A DNA stretch of 64,000 bases from Acholoe squamosa (GCA_949317995.1 OX439037.1:73905762-73969761); one strand, 5' to 3'. Counted from the first letter of the stretch, positions 1 through 11,023 are shown. Program-made: numbers and translations. Notes: generated from the sequence alone by a model not told the origin.

Positions 1-396
1 GCTTTGTGATCTTTCAGAGGGAACACTTTCGTATATTTCGTATAGTAGTCGCAAACAACCATCATGCAAGTGTTACCTCTAGGGGTTGTATTAAACCCGC
101 TAATGATATCAATTGCAATCCTGGCGAAGCGTACACCGAATAATTCCTGAACCAATGGGTTCTTTCCTAACCCTTCCCTGGGTTTATTCTTACAACATTC
201 GGGACAAGTGGCGATCCACCTTAGCAAATCTCCACTCATTCCCGGCCAGTAGTATCTCCGGGTAAGTCTTTCCAGAGATCTACTCTTTCCGAAATGACCA
301 CTTGTCACGTGGCCATGGCAGTAATACATAATATCCCGACGCATAGTGCTCGGAATAACAATCTGAAGAATCTTTTTAGTCGGACTAATTTTCCAC
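1..396 (-). CDS. Gypsy integrase, N-terminal part (fossil, cut by window edge)
   Basis: The minus strand encodes the HHCC zinc-binding region of a retroelement integrase: two histidines in a HGHVTSGH-like string, then YYWPGM, then CPECC. The start of the catalytic core follows (ARIAIDIISGF, then VVCDYYTKY), with the first catalytic Asp in IDIISG. Integrase joins the element's DNA copy to the host chromosome. The remainder of the core and any chromodomain are beyond base 1. It lies directly downstream of RNase H, as expected for Ty3/gypsy. Family assignment is firm; completeness cannot be judged. Confidence 0.85.
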
Positions 397-2145
397 CTAC
401 ATAAGATTCCATCTCTGACCTCTAGCTCGGCCCATTGGGCTAGTAGTCTTCTCATTTCCCTGTTCTCCATACTGATAGCAGGACGGACAGGTTTGATCCC
501 TAACGGAACTGTTTCCAGGAGTTTTTTTGGTAATGGGGTCCTTACCCTGGAACTTGCGAATGATCTCTGGTGACCATTCTATTAAAGTTCCCGGATAGTC
601 CCGGAGTGGCATATGCGTAACAGCGATCACGGCGTTATGCTGTCCGCAATTGCCACAACTCTCTCGACCACATTTCCGAATTGGCTTCCTAGATAGGGCG
701 TCCGCATTAGTGTGCTTCTTCCCCGACCTATGTTGGATCTGGCTATGCTCCAACCCGAATTCCGAAAGGTGCGCCAACCATCTGCCTATCATCCCCTCGG
801 CATCCTTGAAATTAAGGAGCCATCGGAGAGACGAATGGTCAGTTCTTAGTGTAAAATCAGATCCCCATAAAAAATGTTTAAATTTCTTAGTATACACCAC
901 CACAGCCAGAAGTTCCCTCTTGGTGGTGCAATAATTCCGTTGGGCCTTATTCAGAGTGTTGCTAGCAAATGCGATCGGGACTTCCACACCATCCTGGACC
1001 TGGGATAGTGCGGCTCCAATGCTGTCATTACTAGCATCCGTATCCAATATGAAGTGATCTGAAGGGGTTGGGTATTTTAATACCGGGGTATCCGTAAATA
1101 GGGACTTTAGTTTCCTAAAAGATTCCTCCTGATCATTACCCCATGGGAATGGTTCCCGAGTTCTCCCAGGTGTCCAATGGGCAATACTCTGCATAGGAAA
1201 ACTCACTCGAGAGTATCCCGGAATGAAGTCTCTGTAGTAACTACAGAACCCCAGAAAAGATCGCACCTGCTTAGCAGTTGTTGGTCTTTCCCAGTCCTGG
1301 ACACTCTCTACTTTTTCCGGATCAGCTTTAATCCCCTCTGTGGATATAATCCTACCGAGGTACGTAATGGCCTTCTGAAATAATTTACATTTCTTAGGTT
1401 TCAGACGTAATCCATTGGACACTATCCTCTTGATCACTTCTTCCAGATTATTTAAACATCCTCGGAATGTCTTTCCGAAGACAATTACATCGTCTAGATA
1501 TACTAGACATTTCTTCCATAATAGATCACTCAGGAGAGTTTCCATCATGGCTTCGAAGGTAGCAGGTGCGTTATATAATCCAAAGGGCATAACCCTATAT
1601 TCGAACAGGCCTAGGTGGCTGGAAAACGCTGTTTTCTCTATGTCCTTGGGCTCCATTCCGATCTGCCAATACCCGGACTGAAGATCCAGGGTGCAGAACC
1701 AATCATTCCCGCCCAGGGCATCTAAGGTTTCATCCACCCTGGGCAGAGGATATGAGTTTTTCTTAGTTAATCCGTTTAATTTCCTATAATCCACACAGAA
1801 GCGAATGCTTCCATCCTTCTTAGTGGTCATGACGACTGGACTGGACCAGGGACTGGTACTAGGCACAATCACTCCCTTTTCCAACTGATCTATTATCTCA
1901 TTTTCACAAATGATTTTCTTTTTAAGTGGCAACCGGCGATACGGAATCTTAAAGGGCTCCGCCTCTCCGGTGTTGATATGGTGTAGTACCTTATCATTCC
2001 GGCCCAAAGGACCACCAGAGTAGCCAAAGGCGTCCTCATATTTCCGTATCAGATTCCGAACTTCCATCTTCTGATAACTGTTCTCCAGAGAGGATTCCTC
2101 TATTAGATTATCCAACTCCATATTCATTTTCTCCTTCCCGAACAA
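397..2145 (-). CDS. Gypsy pol: reverse transcriptase and RNase H (fossil)
   Basis: This is an open stretch of 582 residues. A reverse transcriptase spans roughly residues 60-300. It shows the usual Ty3 landmarks: RRLPLKKK near the entry, DYRKLN, FCTLDLQSGYWQI, AFSSHLGLFEYRVMPFGL, and the catalytic YLDD in CLVYLDDVIVF. The connection domain (FLGFCSYYRDFIP) follows. RNase H begins at FILDTDASNDSIGAAL and continues through the TKRELLAVV and TDHSSLRWL strings to NADALSRK. Together the two enzymes copy the element RNA into DNA and remove the template. The order RT then RNase H, with integrase following, places it in Ty3/gypsy. It is part of the broken element described above. Confidence 0.95.
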   Translation of the reverse strand: MFGKEKMNMELDNLIEESSLENSYQKMEVRNLIRKYEDAFGYSGGPLGRNDKVLHHINTGEAEPFKIPYRRLPLKKKIICENEIIDQLEKGVIVPSTSPWSSPVVMTTKKDGSIRFCVDYRKLNGLTKKNSYPLPRVDETLDALGGNDWFCTLDLQSGYWQIGMEPKDIEKTAFSSHLGLFEYRVMPFGLYNAPATFEAMMETLLSDLLWKKCLVYLDDVIVFGKTFRGCLNNLEEVIKRIVSNGLRLKPKKCKLFQKAITYLGRIISTEGIKADPEKVESVQDWERPTTAKQVRSFLGFCSYYRDFIPGYSRVSFPMQSIAHWTPGRTREPFPWGNDQEESFRKLKSLFTDTPVLKYPTPSDHFILDTDASNDSIGAALSQVQDGVEVPIAFASNTLNKAQRNYCTTKRELLAVVVYTKKFKHFLWGSDFTLRTDHSSLRWLLNFKDAEGMIGRWLAHLSEFGLEHSQIQHRSGKKHTNADALSRKPIRKCGRESCGNCGQHNAVIAVTHMPLRDYPGTLIEWSPEIIRKFQGKDPITKKTPGNSSVRDQTCPSCYQYGEQGNEKTTSPMGRARGQRWNLM

Positions 2146-2192
2146 TTTATGTTCGGGTTCCCGAATGTCCTCTCATACTCCATTTATCAGCG

Positions 2193-3074
2193 TCATGGAC
2201 CCAAGTCTGGATCCCTTCTGCAGATAGATGGTCCTATCACTGGCAGTACATTCCAGAATGGATTTCCTACCAGAGTATCTACTGATTCAAGCCCAATGCT
2301 GGCTAATTGAACCACATCTGGCTCAAATACTCCTTCTTGGTCTTTCAGGTTCCTATCTGAAGTACAGAGTACATCGCAGGAGACACCCGGGGGTATCTTT
2401 ACGGTATCCACTACGCTGGCTATGGCACTTATCTGTCTTAGTACACACTTCACTTGGATGTCGTAGGGCTTCCGAATTCTCAACTTTCCACTACATGGGT
2501 TCAGTTTGGCCTCAAAAAGGCTCGCGAAGTCCAATCCAAGTATCCCGTCATCGTTCATATTGGCTATAGTAGGAGAGAGCACATACTCCTTCCCACCAAT
2601 AGATGCCTTCATAAATGTTCTACCAAGAACCTGCATACGGGTCCCATCGGCCGTACAAGCGTTTACCCCCTTTATGAGGTTTTCACTCTTGTCCGGCAAG
2701 AGGCTGTAGAACTTATTGGAGATCATCGAGTGGCTAGCCCCGGTATCGACCAAAAATTCCCCAGTCCTACCCTGGGTCGTAACAGACACATACCATCTCC
2801 TACCTCCCAGGGGGGAAGGGTTTCCGGTAAACCTATCGAAATCTTCCGAAATGCCGAGATCCAATCCATGGTCTTTCAGATGCTCCAGACATGGATGATT
2901 CGGGGGAAGGTGTGCTGCACATACACGTGTAAATACCTCTATCCACCCTTCCTCTTCTCCAACATGTGTACTTTCTTTCATCACTAACTTAGTGTCCTTA
3001 CTTTTGTTGGAGTCCCCGGCCATAGGAGGGGCGAGGGGATCAATCTCGGATCCCTCCTCCCCGGGTGTAATCAT
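2193..3074 (-). CDS. Gypsy protease region (fossil)
   Basis: This open stretch of 293 residues has a retropepsin-like core. The active-site string FLVDTGASHSMIS lies at about residues 107-119, and ILGLDFA at about residues 176-182 is the usual second landmark. The first ~95 residues are polar with no recognisable domain, and the C-terminal ~110 residues resemble the linker between protease and reverse transcriptase. The enzyme would cut the Gag-Pol precursor and act as a dimer. It sits between the zinc-knuckle stretch and the RT stretch, as the family requires. Confidence 0.85.
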   Translation of the reverse strand: MITPGEEGSEIDPLAPPMAGDSNKSKDTKLVMKESTHVGEEEGWIEVFTRVCAAHLPPNHPCLEHLKDHGLDLGISEDFDRFTGNPSPLGGRRWYVSVTTQGRTGEFLVDTGASHSMISNKFYSLLPDKSENLIKGVNACTADGTRMQVLGRTFMKASIGGKEYVLSPTIANMNDDGILGLDFASLFEAKLNPCSGKLRIRKPYDIQVKCVLRQISAIASVVDTVKIPPGVSCDVLCTSDRNLKDQEGVFEPDVVQLASIGLESVDTLVGNPFWNVLPVIGPSICRRDPDLGP

Positions 3075-3163
3075 TTCGGATTCATCAGATGGTTTATCAG
3101 GGATAGTACTCTGGCATACAACTAGTTTCCGGGTTGAGCAATCCGCCCCATCCTCAACCCTCC

Positions 3164-3640
3164 TTAATTTTCCGAATTAGGTTCTATCTCCTCAACTGCT
3201 GACATATTCCGGGGAACTGGCTCCGCAGCTCGGCATTCATAGGCTACATGACTCATTTTCTGACAGCGATAACATCTGATCCTGGACTTATCATACCTCG
3301 GTCTTCTATATCGGTGACCTTCAAGGTCCTCCCGGAAAGACTTCAGCATAGTTTCCATCATGCTCTTCATATCTAGGTTTCCAGATGGCCCACTCTCATC
3401 CTTCTTAACTATAATTTCCTTAGGTTCTGAAACATTCTTATCGCGACTCTCGGGAGCTCCCCGCCTTTGTTGAGTAGTAAAGGATCTCCTGGGAATAAAC
3501 TTCTTAGCATTCTTAGGGAACCTCAGCGCTGAGATTGTACCATCTTCTTCTTCATACTCTAGTACCTCATATTCAGCTTCAGTTTCCGAGACAGCAGCTG
3601 CTGCAGTAGGAATTACTGGTTTCAGATCAGGGAGTACCAT
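3164..3640 (-). CDS. Gypsy Gag nucleocapsid part with CCHC knuckle (fossil)
   Basis: This open stretch of 158 residues has a single zinc knuckle, CYRCQKMSHVAYEC, at about residues 123-136. It fits C-X2-C-X4-H-X4-C and is preceded by a basic run (HRYRRPRYDKSR). Such knuckles bind the element's RNA during packaging. The N-terminal part is acidic and then basic, with no other domain recognised. It lies between the capsid-like stretch and the protease. Confidence 0.85.
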   Translation of the reverse strand: MVLPDLKPVIPTAAAAVSETEAEYEVLEYEEEDGTISALRFPKNAKKFIPRRSFTTQQRRGAPESRDKNVSEPKEIIVKKDESGPSGNLDMKSMMETMLKSFREDLEGHRYRRPRYDKSRIRCYRCQKMSHVAYECRAAEPVPRNMSAVEEIEPNSEN

Positions 3641-3686
3641 ACTGGCAGTTTCCCTAGGGACAAATCCGGAAAGAAAAGTTTTCTTC

Positions 3687-5387
3687 TTATTTCAAATTGG
3701 CTATGGCATCACATAACGTCTTCATAGTGGCACCCGGACCCCATGCTTGGTAAGCACAGTCCTGGTGGTCTTTTTCTCGTAATCCTCGTACAAAGTGTGA
3801 GATCAATTCATCACTCACATAATCATCATCCATTACCAGGTTAGGTCTAGCCTTCCGTAGTAGTATCTGAAGTTCCAATCCATAAACCTGAACCGATTCT
3901 CCCGGCTTCTGAATTCTCTTCCTATACTGAGTCATCGGGTCCTCCGACACTATGTTCCCGAGATAGGAACTGCCAATCTCGACTAGCTGAGCGTATGTTC
4001 CTCTATTCCTATACTGCTCTCTCCAATGATCCACAGCAATCCTACCTGGTCCCTTTTTCAGACATCTTACCAATATGGGTAAGGATTCGTCTTCATCATA
4101 TCCATCTACCTCACGGTCGTCCGTGAAGTCCGAAAACCAATCTTTCCATGGTTCTGATCCATCGAAAGACTTAGTCTTGATCTGATTCTTCTTAGCTGAA
4201 ATCTCCCTACTTTTCAATCGGGTACATTGCTCCAGACTCCAATCCAACATCTTCTGATCCTTGGTTTTCCTACCACCCCGACCAGATCCATTAGATCCCG
4301 GACCACCGGATCCCGAATGGTTGTTGTTCGGACTGTTCCAGAAAGTGAATCCATACCCTGTGTTCATACCGGGTTGGGGTCCTGTACCCCCAGGGGCCTG
4401 AGCGCCTGTGTGACGGGTCCCTCTATCACACGGGGTATGGTTATTATTCTGATCTGTGTTGGTTTGGCTACACGTCTGATTATCCACCCTATAGGTCTGA
4501 TCGTTCGGAATAGAGTGACTGCTGTCCTGTAACTGGTCGGATATGTCACCCAGCTCATCAGCGCCCCCTGGAGGGGTGTGATTTAATTGACTAGGGGTCG
4601 GGGCTGGCCCCCTGGTGTCAATATACTGATATTCACCATCAGTGGTGAAGGTGGCATCCCTTTGACCCACACTTAGCCGGACATTCCTATCCTTACCGGG
4701 AACGTATTTGTCTCCTACGACATTCCGGGTGGCCTGATTATTCACAAAGGGGTCATACCCCTTCTTCAGAATGGGTTTTGGGGTAGAGGTGATCGGTGGA
4801 CCTTCCTCCCCACCATCCCGTGGGATACCACTGATATTGGGCTCCTCCAATGCTTTCTCATTCTCATCTGAGTCCTCACAATCCGGTTCTTCTTCACCGG
4901 AATCATCAGATCCTTCCTGCATCATTCTTAGCTTTGTAATTTCATATATAAGGTCATCCCTCTCCTGGTACAACTCCCGATTGTTATCCTGAATGTCAGT
5001 AATCAATCGATCGTTTTCCTGAATGTGCTGCTCCCGAAGGGCCACATGTTCTTTCTGTTGTTTCTCTATAATCTTCTGATTTTTCTCATAGACCTCATGT
5101 TGAGCTTCGATTTGCTTTTCTAAATCAGCAAGGCGCGCACTGGCAATATTTAGCCCCGTTCGGTATTGTCCTAGGGTCTCGTCATGCTCTGAAGTCTTAG
5201 TTTCCAAGGTGGAGGTAGCCAGACTCAGCTGCATTCCGACTTCCTCGACATTCTTCTCGTACCTCTCATACTCGGCTTTCTTACCTTGAATCATAGCCCC
5301 GATCTCCCGGAGTCGAGTACGATGGGTATCCACCTCTTGTTCCAAGGTTTCAGTGGTACGTTCTAATAATCCCTTACTTTTATTCAA
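3687..5387 (-). CDS. Gypsy Gag: coiled coil and capsid-like domain (fossil)
   Basis: This open stretch has 566 residues. Roughly residues 1-150 are a charged heptad-like region rich in Glu, Gln, Lys and Leu, typical of a coiled coil. Residues ~150-370 are acidic and then Gly/Asn/Pro-rich, probably unstructured. Residues ~385-560 look like a retrotransposon Gag capsid: FDGSEPWKDWFSDF at its start, then LVRCLKKGPGRIAVD, a YRKRIQKPGESVQVYGLEL string like the conserved 'QxPGESVxxY' segment, and HFVRGLREKD. A long coiled coil before the capsid makes this Gag longer than many gypsy Gags. Family is firm; the exact protein start is not known. Confidence 0.85.
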   Translation of the reverse strand: MNKSKGLLERTTETLEQEVDTHRTRLREIGAMIQGKKAEYERYEKNVEEVGMQLSLATSTLETKTSEHDETLGQYRTGLNIASARLADLEKQIEAQHEVYEKNQKIIEKQQKEHVALREQHIQENDRLITDIQDNNRELYQERDDLIYEITKLRMMQEGSDDSGEEEPDCEDSDENEKALEEPNISGIPRDGGEEGPPITSTPKPILKKGYDPFVNNQATRNVVGDKYVPGKDRNVRLSVGQRDATFTTDGEYQYIDTRGPAPTPSQLNHTPPGGADELGDISDQLQDSSHSIPNDQTYRVDNQTCSQTNTDQNNNHTPCDRGTRHTGAQAPGGTGPQPGMNTGYGFTFWNSPNNNHSGSGGPGSNGSGRGGRKTKDQKMLDWSLEQCTRLKSREISAKKNQIKTKSFDGSEPWKDWFSDFTDDREVDGYDEDESLPILVRCLKKGPGRIAVDHWREQYRNRGTYAQLVEIGSSYLGNIVSEDPMTQYRKRIQKPGESVQVYGLELQILLRKARPNLVMDDDYVSDELISHFVRGLREKDHQDCAYQAWGPGATMKTLCDAIANLK

Positions 5388-5896
5388 ATCCCCACTTTCG
5401 TCTTGGAGGTCTTCGATCTCTCTTTCGAATTCCTTGATCTTATTTTGTCTTCGCTCACCCTCTTTCTTCTGATATCCAGTAGTTTTTCAACCCTGGACCT
5501 CTCCTGAGCGCTCATCCGCCTCCATTCCGCATGAGCTAGTCTGTCTGATTCATAATTATTCCTTTCTTCCCGGTATCTATCCGAGGGCGTCCCGCTCACA
5601 GGAGCCGGTTGACTGGATCCACCGGGATTGAAAATAGATTCAGAAAGGAGTGCCGTATTTAGGTGGTTCAAAAAAACTCCTTGACCAGCTAATGGCACAA
5701 GGTGAATCAGATCCCTTCCCGGTCCTCGTGGTTCACTGCCGGGTACTTGGGCCAGAGTGATGGGACTACTGGAATCCCCATCTCTCAATAAGTCTGATGA
5801 TCTTATGTTAGGCGCGGTTTGGTTAGCCGGCGCTATCGGATGGTCGTCGGTTGTGACGTCCAACCCTATCGTAGAAACCTCACTTCCGGAATCCAA
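5384..5896 (-). CDS. Gypsy Gag N-terminal part (fossil)
   Basis: This open stretch of 170 residues lies immediately upstream of the capsid-like stretch, in the same direction. The sequence is polar, with a Pro/Ser/Thr-rich first half and a strongly charged C-terminus that looks like the beginning of the coiled coil. No domain is recognised in the first ~100 residues. Position is the main reason to call it Gag. The stretch between it and the primer site (about 5897-6030) would be the untranslated leader. Confidence 0.6.
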   Translation of the reverse strand: MDSGSEVSTIGLDVTTDDHPIAPANQTAPNIRSSDLLRDGDSSSPITLAQVPGSEPRGPGRDLIHLVPLAGQGVFLNHLNTALLSESIFNPGGSSQPAPVSGTPSDRYREERNNYESDRLAHAEWRRMSAQERSRVEKLLDIRRKRVSEDKIRSRNSKERSKTSKTKVGI

Positions 5897-6030
5897 TGTC
5901 CCGGCCTCATTCCGAGATGGATCCCTATACTCCTGATAGGCTAGACCCGGGGCACCATGGCTTCCCGGGGACCCACCTTCCGGATACTGATTCTCGTCTT
6001 GTTCAGACAGGGCTGCGCACTTCTGAAAAC

Positions 6031-6051
6031 CGAATCCTGGTCATGGCACCA
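6031..6051 (-). other. Putative tRNA primer binding site
   Basis: On the minus strand this reads TGGTGCCATGACCAGGATT and continues two more bases. TGG at the start is what the CCA end of a tRNA would pair with, and it begins one base after the LTR end. The implied tRNA 3' end carries a TTCGAATCC-like T arm. I do not recognise which tRNA it is. Confidence 0.75.
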
Positions 6052-6052
6052 G

Positions 6053-6470
6053 TGTAATGTATGACCGTCGATGGTTCGGAAAGGATCACGAATACGAGTA
6101 TATCCGGTTTCAAAAGGCAATAAGTATTTATTCAGTATCCTAAGTTACAGGGAGCTAAATAGATTCCGTATGGTCGAGAGGGTGTTCGGAAAGCTCGGAC
6201 TTATGACTACCAGGTAAGATCTCGGAGTCAGTACGTTCTGATGTTATTCCTATGGAATCCGGTAGGATTCTCCTCGTCCTAGGTTCCGACTCGACTATTA
6301 TATAGCCACAGGGGTTGGGTGGCGACCTCTCGTGTTTAACCCCCGCAGCCCGGAGGGCGGTGCTGCCACCGCCCGCCAGGCGTACCAGGCTCTCAACCCG
6401 AAAGGCCGCTCCACTCGGAACCTAGGCAACCCGTAAGCCATGAACACTATGACTAAACCGTGCCCCTACA
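6053..6470 (-). repeat. 5' LTR of the gypsy element
   Basis: This 418-bp segment reads TGTAGGGGCACGG at its minus-strand start and ends CATACATTACA, giving 4-bp inverted ends TGTA/TACA. A TATA box (CTATATAATA, about 6293-6303) and an AATAAA signal (about 6127-6132) sit in the expected order for U3-R-U5 on the minus strand. The base after the LTR resumes a beta block, starting ATACT; the same ATACT occurs at the matching point of the beta copy at 34138-34142. This fixes the boundary and suggests ATACT as the target duplication. Confidence 0.85.
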
Positions 6471-6840
6471 ATACTATGGCCAGAATAACTAAGAGGCCTC
6501 ACAAGATCCTTTGCTTAGCTCTGACAGCGGTGTAAATACTGGCTAGTGGAAGTGATGGAGTGTATTGATATTGATGGTTATTATGCAGTAGCCATATAAT
6601 TTGGGGGAAAAGTCATGATGACCTGAAACCAACTAGTTTAGAGCCTTTGAACAAAGAAATGTGATACTGCGACCCCACTCCTCCTTGTGCTGACAAAATT
6701 AAGTTTAGATGTGAGCTTTGAAGTCAAATGAAAGGCCATGGCCTTGGTCGTTACTTTCCAATATTCATTTTGTTTCATTCTTTAACCATTCTTTGGATTT
6801 TTAGTATTATCCCTTTGCCTAATTGAACGGGCAATCAAGT
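6471..6840 (+). repeat. Beta repeat block, copy 1 (cut by the gypsy insertion)
   Basis: Strings such as GCTCTGACAGCGGTG, GAAGTGATGGAGTGTAT and CTAGTTTAGAGCC recur, with changes, at 34.14-34.9 kb. A weaker relative lies at 25.8-26.0 kb. The left half of this copy should lie beyond the gypsy element. No coding sequence recognised. Confidence 0.65.
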
Positions 6841-9800
6841 CAGGAGATATCAAACATTTTTCATTACTCCTGCTACAGGAGAGGGGAGAGAAACCTGGAT
6901 ACCTGTAGAAGTGTCGATAGGGTACAGGATTCGGAGAGAGGAGAGAATACATTGTACATAATCTGCCACTACCTCCCAGCTAATTCACCTTCATCTGACC
7001 CAAGTCTGACACACCCCATCTCAACCTGAATCCTTATTTATACCAGATACCAGATTTCTGTTCCTGAGTTCATACCCATCAAAATCCCTCAAACCATTGG
7101 GCTATTACACAATTTTCCCCAAATTTCTAGTATGTCATGTTGGTTTGATGGTTTTCCTCACAATAGTATTATTTCAATATTATAAAGCAAGCCTGGTAGT
7201 GAACATTTTCAAGGCACAGGTATGGATACAGGAATAAGTGCAGCCTTTTACTGGAGGGAAAATGTGGCTTTCAATGGATGTTTTTATTAGACATCAATGG
7301 TACTCAAAACTTGAGATCTGGGACAGCAACCCCAGCTGTGATATAGACTGACCAGAGAGATCTCTCTTGCTGTCTTCACTAATCATCCTTCCATACTTAT
7401 TAGGTTTTGATGTAGGGAGCAACTTGGTCCGTCCTAGCAACTAAGTCTATAGCTCACACACTACCCTATCATTGGCTCACAGCCACCTGATGCCAACTCG
7501 AATGAATTGCTCTAGACTCGGCAGGGACATAGTGCGAGGGATTTTCCAAGCAGATACAGAAAGGTAAAATTGACAGGATAAGTAAGGATCAAGTAGGCGT
7601 GTAAAGATTAGCTTTCAGTTTCATGTCAGCTATACGGTCCTCTTCACAGGGTTTTGTTAACCTGCTGACAAGGACCACAAAAGTGCCCAATTATTATTCA
7701 GGATTCGCCTAGAAATATGTCTCTAAGTTTAATTCCCCGACCCCTTACAAGTCCCAAATCCCCTGATTTTAAGGTTTTAATACATTAGATACCCACACTT
7801 ACATGTGGTACACACTGACATTTACTTTGTGTGTACCTGAGATCTTACAGAAGCTTAACGTTATGTTCAGTGGATTTATACAGCTGATGAGTTTTATGAT
7901 CACAAGGCGTGCATGTATGCATTAGGGTTAAGAAATCAAGTTGAGCAGGCTTTCTCAGAGATGGAGGAAAGTGAAAAAAATACAATACATTCATCAAGGT
8001 GCAGAAGCCTAAATTATCACACACGATCACCCACAACACCATGACTGCAAATTCTTGGGGTGTGTTAAACCTATGGGCTGTCAGTATCTTAGGCATATCA
8101 ATGAAATACAACTCTCTCTCACACGTATCCTTAAAAACATCATTCCCGCGTCCATTCCACCCTATACAGTCACAAGGGAATTCATCTTCACTTGACCTCC
8201 TTGACCCTTTCAGTGATAGGACCATAAGCAGGTCCAGAACAATGCAGTCATTAATAGAAAACCTTCTGATGGGTTTGGACAGCTGCTGGTAAATAAGTAA
8301 AACAGCTGTCTTGCTATATACTGCACCTTAATTCATTGATGACCGAAGTTTCTGTGAGCGATATTCTTGCAATGTGCTAAGGGGAAAGCTCTCTGAAATT
8401 AAGAAAAAAACGTTAAGGACGTTCTTCTTTATAGCATTTATATAAAGGCCTGCACGCTTCCATTTTATAAAGAGGGGTATGAATGGTGCGGGAGGCACAC
8501 ATCTTTTTTATGCTAGTATCCAGAATGTACCATTGAATCAGAGGTTATCACCATTCTGTCAACGGACGGTTACAAGTGGTGAAGTGAATGTACATGGAAT
8601 CCAGAGAAGTTCATTTGATGCTTTTATTGCATAGCTGACATGAGTGTTTCATAAAGGTGGTAACAATGATAACACTCGCCAATATCCAAGCTCTGCCTCC
8701 GATCCTATAGTTCAACCTGTCGTAGGTTCTAGGTATAGGTGTAAGATGTAAGTTGGGAGAGATGAGCTTAGAATAGATAGATTGGGAGCTGCTCAAGCTA
8801 CCTTTTATACTAAGGGCTTGAGCAGCTCACAGTGTTGTGAAATGTTCTGTACATGTGGCTCAATAGAATAGTGACACATGTCATAAAGAGAGAGTGCCAC
8901 CTGTGGGTAGATTATGTTAATGAGAATTGAGAGGAGATTGTGAAATATCCTCTCATTCCAAATATGGCACCACAGGTGGATCGCACTTCCTCCATAAGGG
9001 GCTGTGCGGATGTAGATAAGGTTGGAATGTTATTACATCCTTGTACCTTATGTCACAGAGTCTAATGGAGGAAATGGGTTTGTCATAACTTATGGATCCT
9101 GGTTCCTGTTGGGGAATACAGGAGATTGTTGAGTGTGGATCGTGAGCAGAGCTTGGGCTTTATATGGTGAAGAAATTAGTAAATGTGAAAAATATTAATA
9201 ATACCCAGAATGGTCCATTGACAATTCATTATTTTAACCTATCTAACCACCTTACACATAAGCCTTCACCTATCTTATAAGCCCCACTCAGGTTGAAGAA
9301 TGTTACTATTACCCCTTGTTCTAAAGGATAAAACTTTCTCCTATAAATCATGCTGTGACTTCAAGCTATCCTCACACACAAGCCGTGCTTTATAGGTATG
9401 GTACCATGGTAGGCCTAAAGCCGAAAGATGTCACACAGTGTCTTATATCTGAATAGGTTATTATTTGTTCCTTGCAAAGAGTTGCTTTGAGGAAGGAGGA
9501 TATCAATCTTGCTGCTCACTGTTAATGGACAAGTCAAGGCTGATTATGCCATATTAATTATCTTGATGGCCTGTCATTACAACCACAATAATGATCACCA
9601 TATAGCATCCTTCATACCAGAAAACAGAGCTTCAATGTAATTCCGCTTGCAGGGAACAGACAGATTAAGACTTAATCTGTCTGCACTTAAGATATAAAGG
9701 AAAGCCCCAATGCAATAAATCTGATTGCCACTAAGTGAATACCCTGAATATGACTTTGATCATGGTATTTTAAGAAGCCATTAGCCTCAATGAAAACATA

Positions 9801-10130
9801 CCGGTAGATTCAGCTAGTAGTTAGGTAAACTATAACCCTACATTAGGCGATAATCTATCCCACCATCTTGCACTTGAAGATCTGATTAACATGATTCAAA
9901 TAATGGTAAGGGTTGAGGTATGCGACATTTATGACACATAGAAATAATAAGTGACAGGAAATTAAATACTTCAACAATGACAAGACAGGTTACAATATGT
10001 GTACTTGGGTATCTAAGAAATGATTATTTCACAGAACAATTCTAGCATGTGATATGAGAGAAGTTCCTGCCAAGAAACCTTACAAATTCACCTCAATGAT
10101 TGTGATTTAAATACTAGCATTTTCCACCTT
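6841..10130. other. No gene seen; unique-looking AT-rich sequence
   Basis: Nothing recognisable as coding. The only clear local structure is the 13-bp hairpin at 8786-8828, listed separately. A reading of 126 residues on the minus strand (7845-8225) has no domain and lacks support. Confidence 0.5.
8786..8828. repeat. Perfect 13-bp hairpin
   Basis: GAGCTGCTCAAGC at 8786-8798 is matched by its exact reverse complement at 8816-8828, with a 17-base loop. Role unknown; it may be a remnant of a palindromic element. Confidence 0.7.
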
Positions 10131-10139
10131 TTAGTAGAA

Positions 10140-10430
10140 TGCCTAGACTAACAACCCCACTGCATCAAGAGATTGTCAGACAGGACTGCCTTTACCAGCT
10201 GTGGTGGCACTGCTGTATAACTCAAGAAGTAATCAGTGTCATTTAGTCCTACCCTACGCTCCCTAATTACATGGTCTTTTCACGTGAATGTGTCAGCCAA
10301 TCACACAGCCTGACACCATCGTTAGTCTTCTTTCACACAGCTGCCACTCGAGGGAGCCAACTTCACCATCATGACACATAGGTTTATCACCTTAAGTGAG
10401 ACAGCGTATGTTTACCAGAAGGCAATGTGA
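10140..10430 (+). repeat. Gamma repeat block, copy 1
   Basis: The segment containing CACACAGCCTGACACC, then CTGCCACT and CATGACAC, recurs in the same order at 26.13-26.34 kb with small gaps. No coding sequence recognised. It follows beta copy 1 just as the second gamma follows a beta copy. Confidence 0.6.
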
Positions 10431-11023
10431 TAGCTTAGAGTGCTCTTTGTGTTTGGATTGGTCATGATTCACCCTTCGCCAAATGGCATTCCTTTGTTGC
10501 ATCACTGTTTTTTTAGGTCTATAGAAACTCTTATCAGACGTTCCTAATGATATGTAGTTGTAAGAGATGGAATATGACCTCCCAGATATTCAATATTCCT
10601 ATTTCGATAACCTTTGGAAAGGATATTTAGTCTGTCCAAATTACTGATCAACTCCAACTCTGTTCATCATAAGTACTATCACTGAGTTTTTACATGTTAT
10701 GTAAATAGCGAAAAGAAACCATTTGATATGATATAAGATCAAATAATTGTAAATTATAGGACTAATCTACTGCTTTCTTGATGTCCTCACACTGAGCGCA
10801 TTATTGATAACTGTATTTGTTTACAGAAAATGTTGTTCAGTATAATAAACATTAAAATCAAAATTGAATTGTAAAAGTAACCAGGTACATCAGCTCCTGT
10901 AGTGCACATGTCACCTCTCAAATCCATACCAGACCAACCTATCTAGCATTGTGCTTATACATTTTGTTTACCCAGGATGTCAATATGATACCAGAGACCC
11001 GTGTTATACCAATGTTGAGCTAA

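Larger units (their letters stand above)
1..6470 (-). mobile_element. Ty3/gypsy LTR retrotransposon, 3' part beyond left edge
   Basis: Read on the minus strand, the order is 5' LTR, primer site, gag, protease, reverse transcriptase, RNase H, integrase. RNase H before integrase is the Ty3/gypsy order. The rest of integrase and the 3' LTR lie beyond base 1. The coding part falls into about six open stretches where an intact relative has one or two, so I treat it as a fossil with roughly four or five breaks; some of these boundaries could instead be frameshifts the family uses. Long open stretches and clean LTR ends suggest it is not very old. The other LTR is not visible, so LTR divergence cannot date it. 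It lies directly against a beta repeat block whose unoccupied relative is at about 34.14 kb, which supports the right-hand boundary. Confidence 0.93.

Noticed and set aside
7845-8225. 126-residue minus-strand frame
   Set aside because: No domain, no codon pattern or neighbour supporting it, and no splice context.
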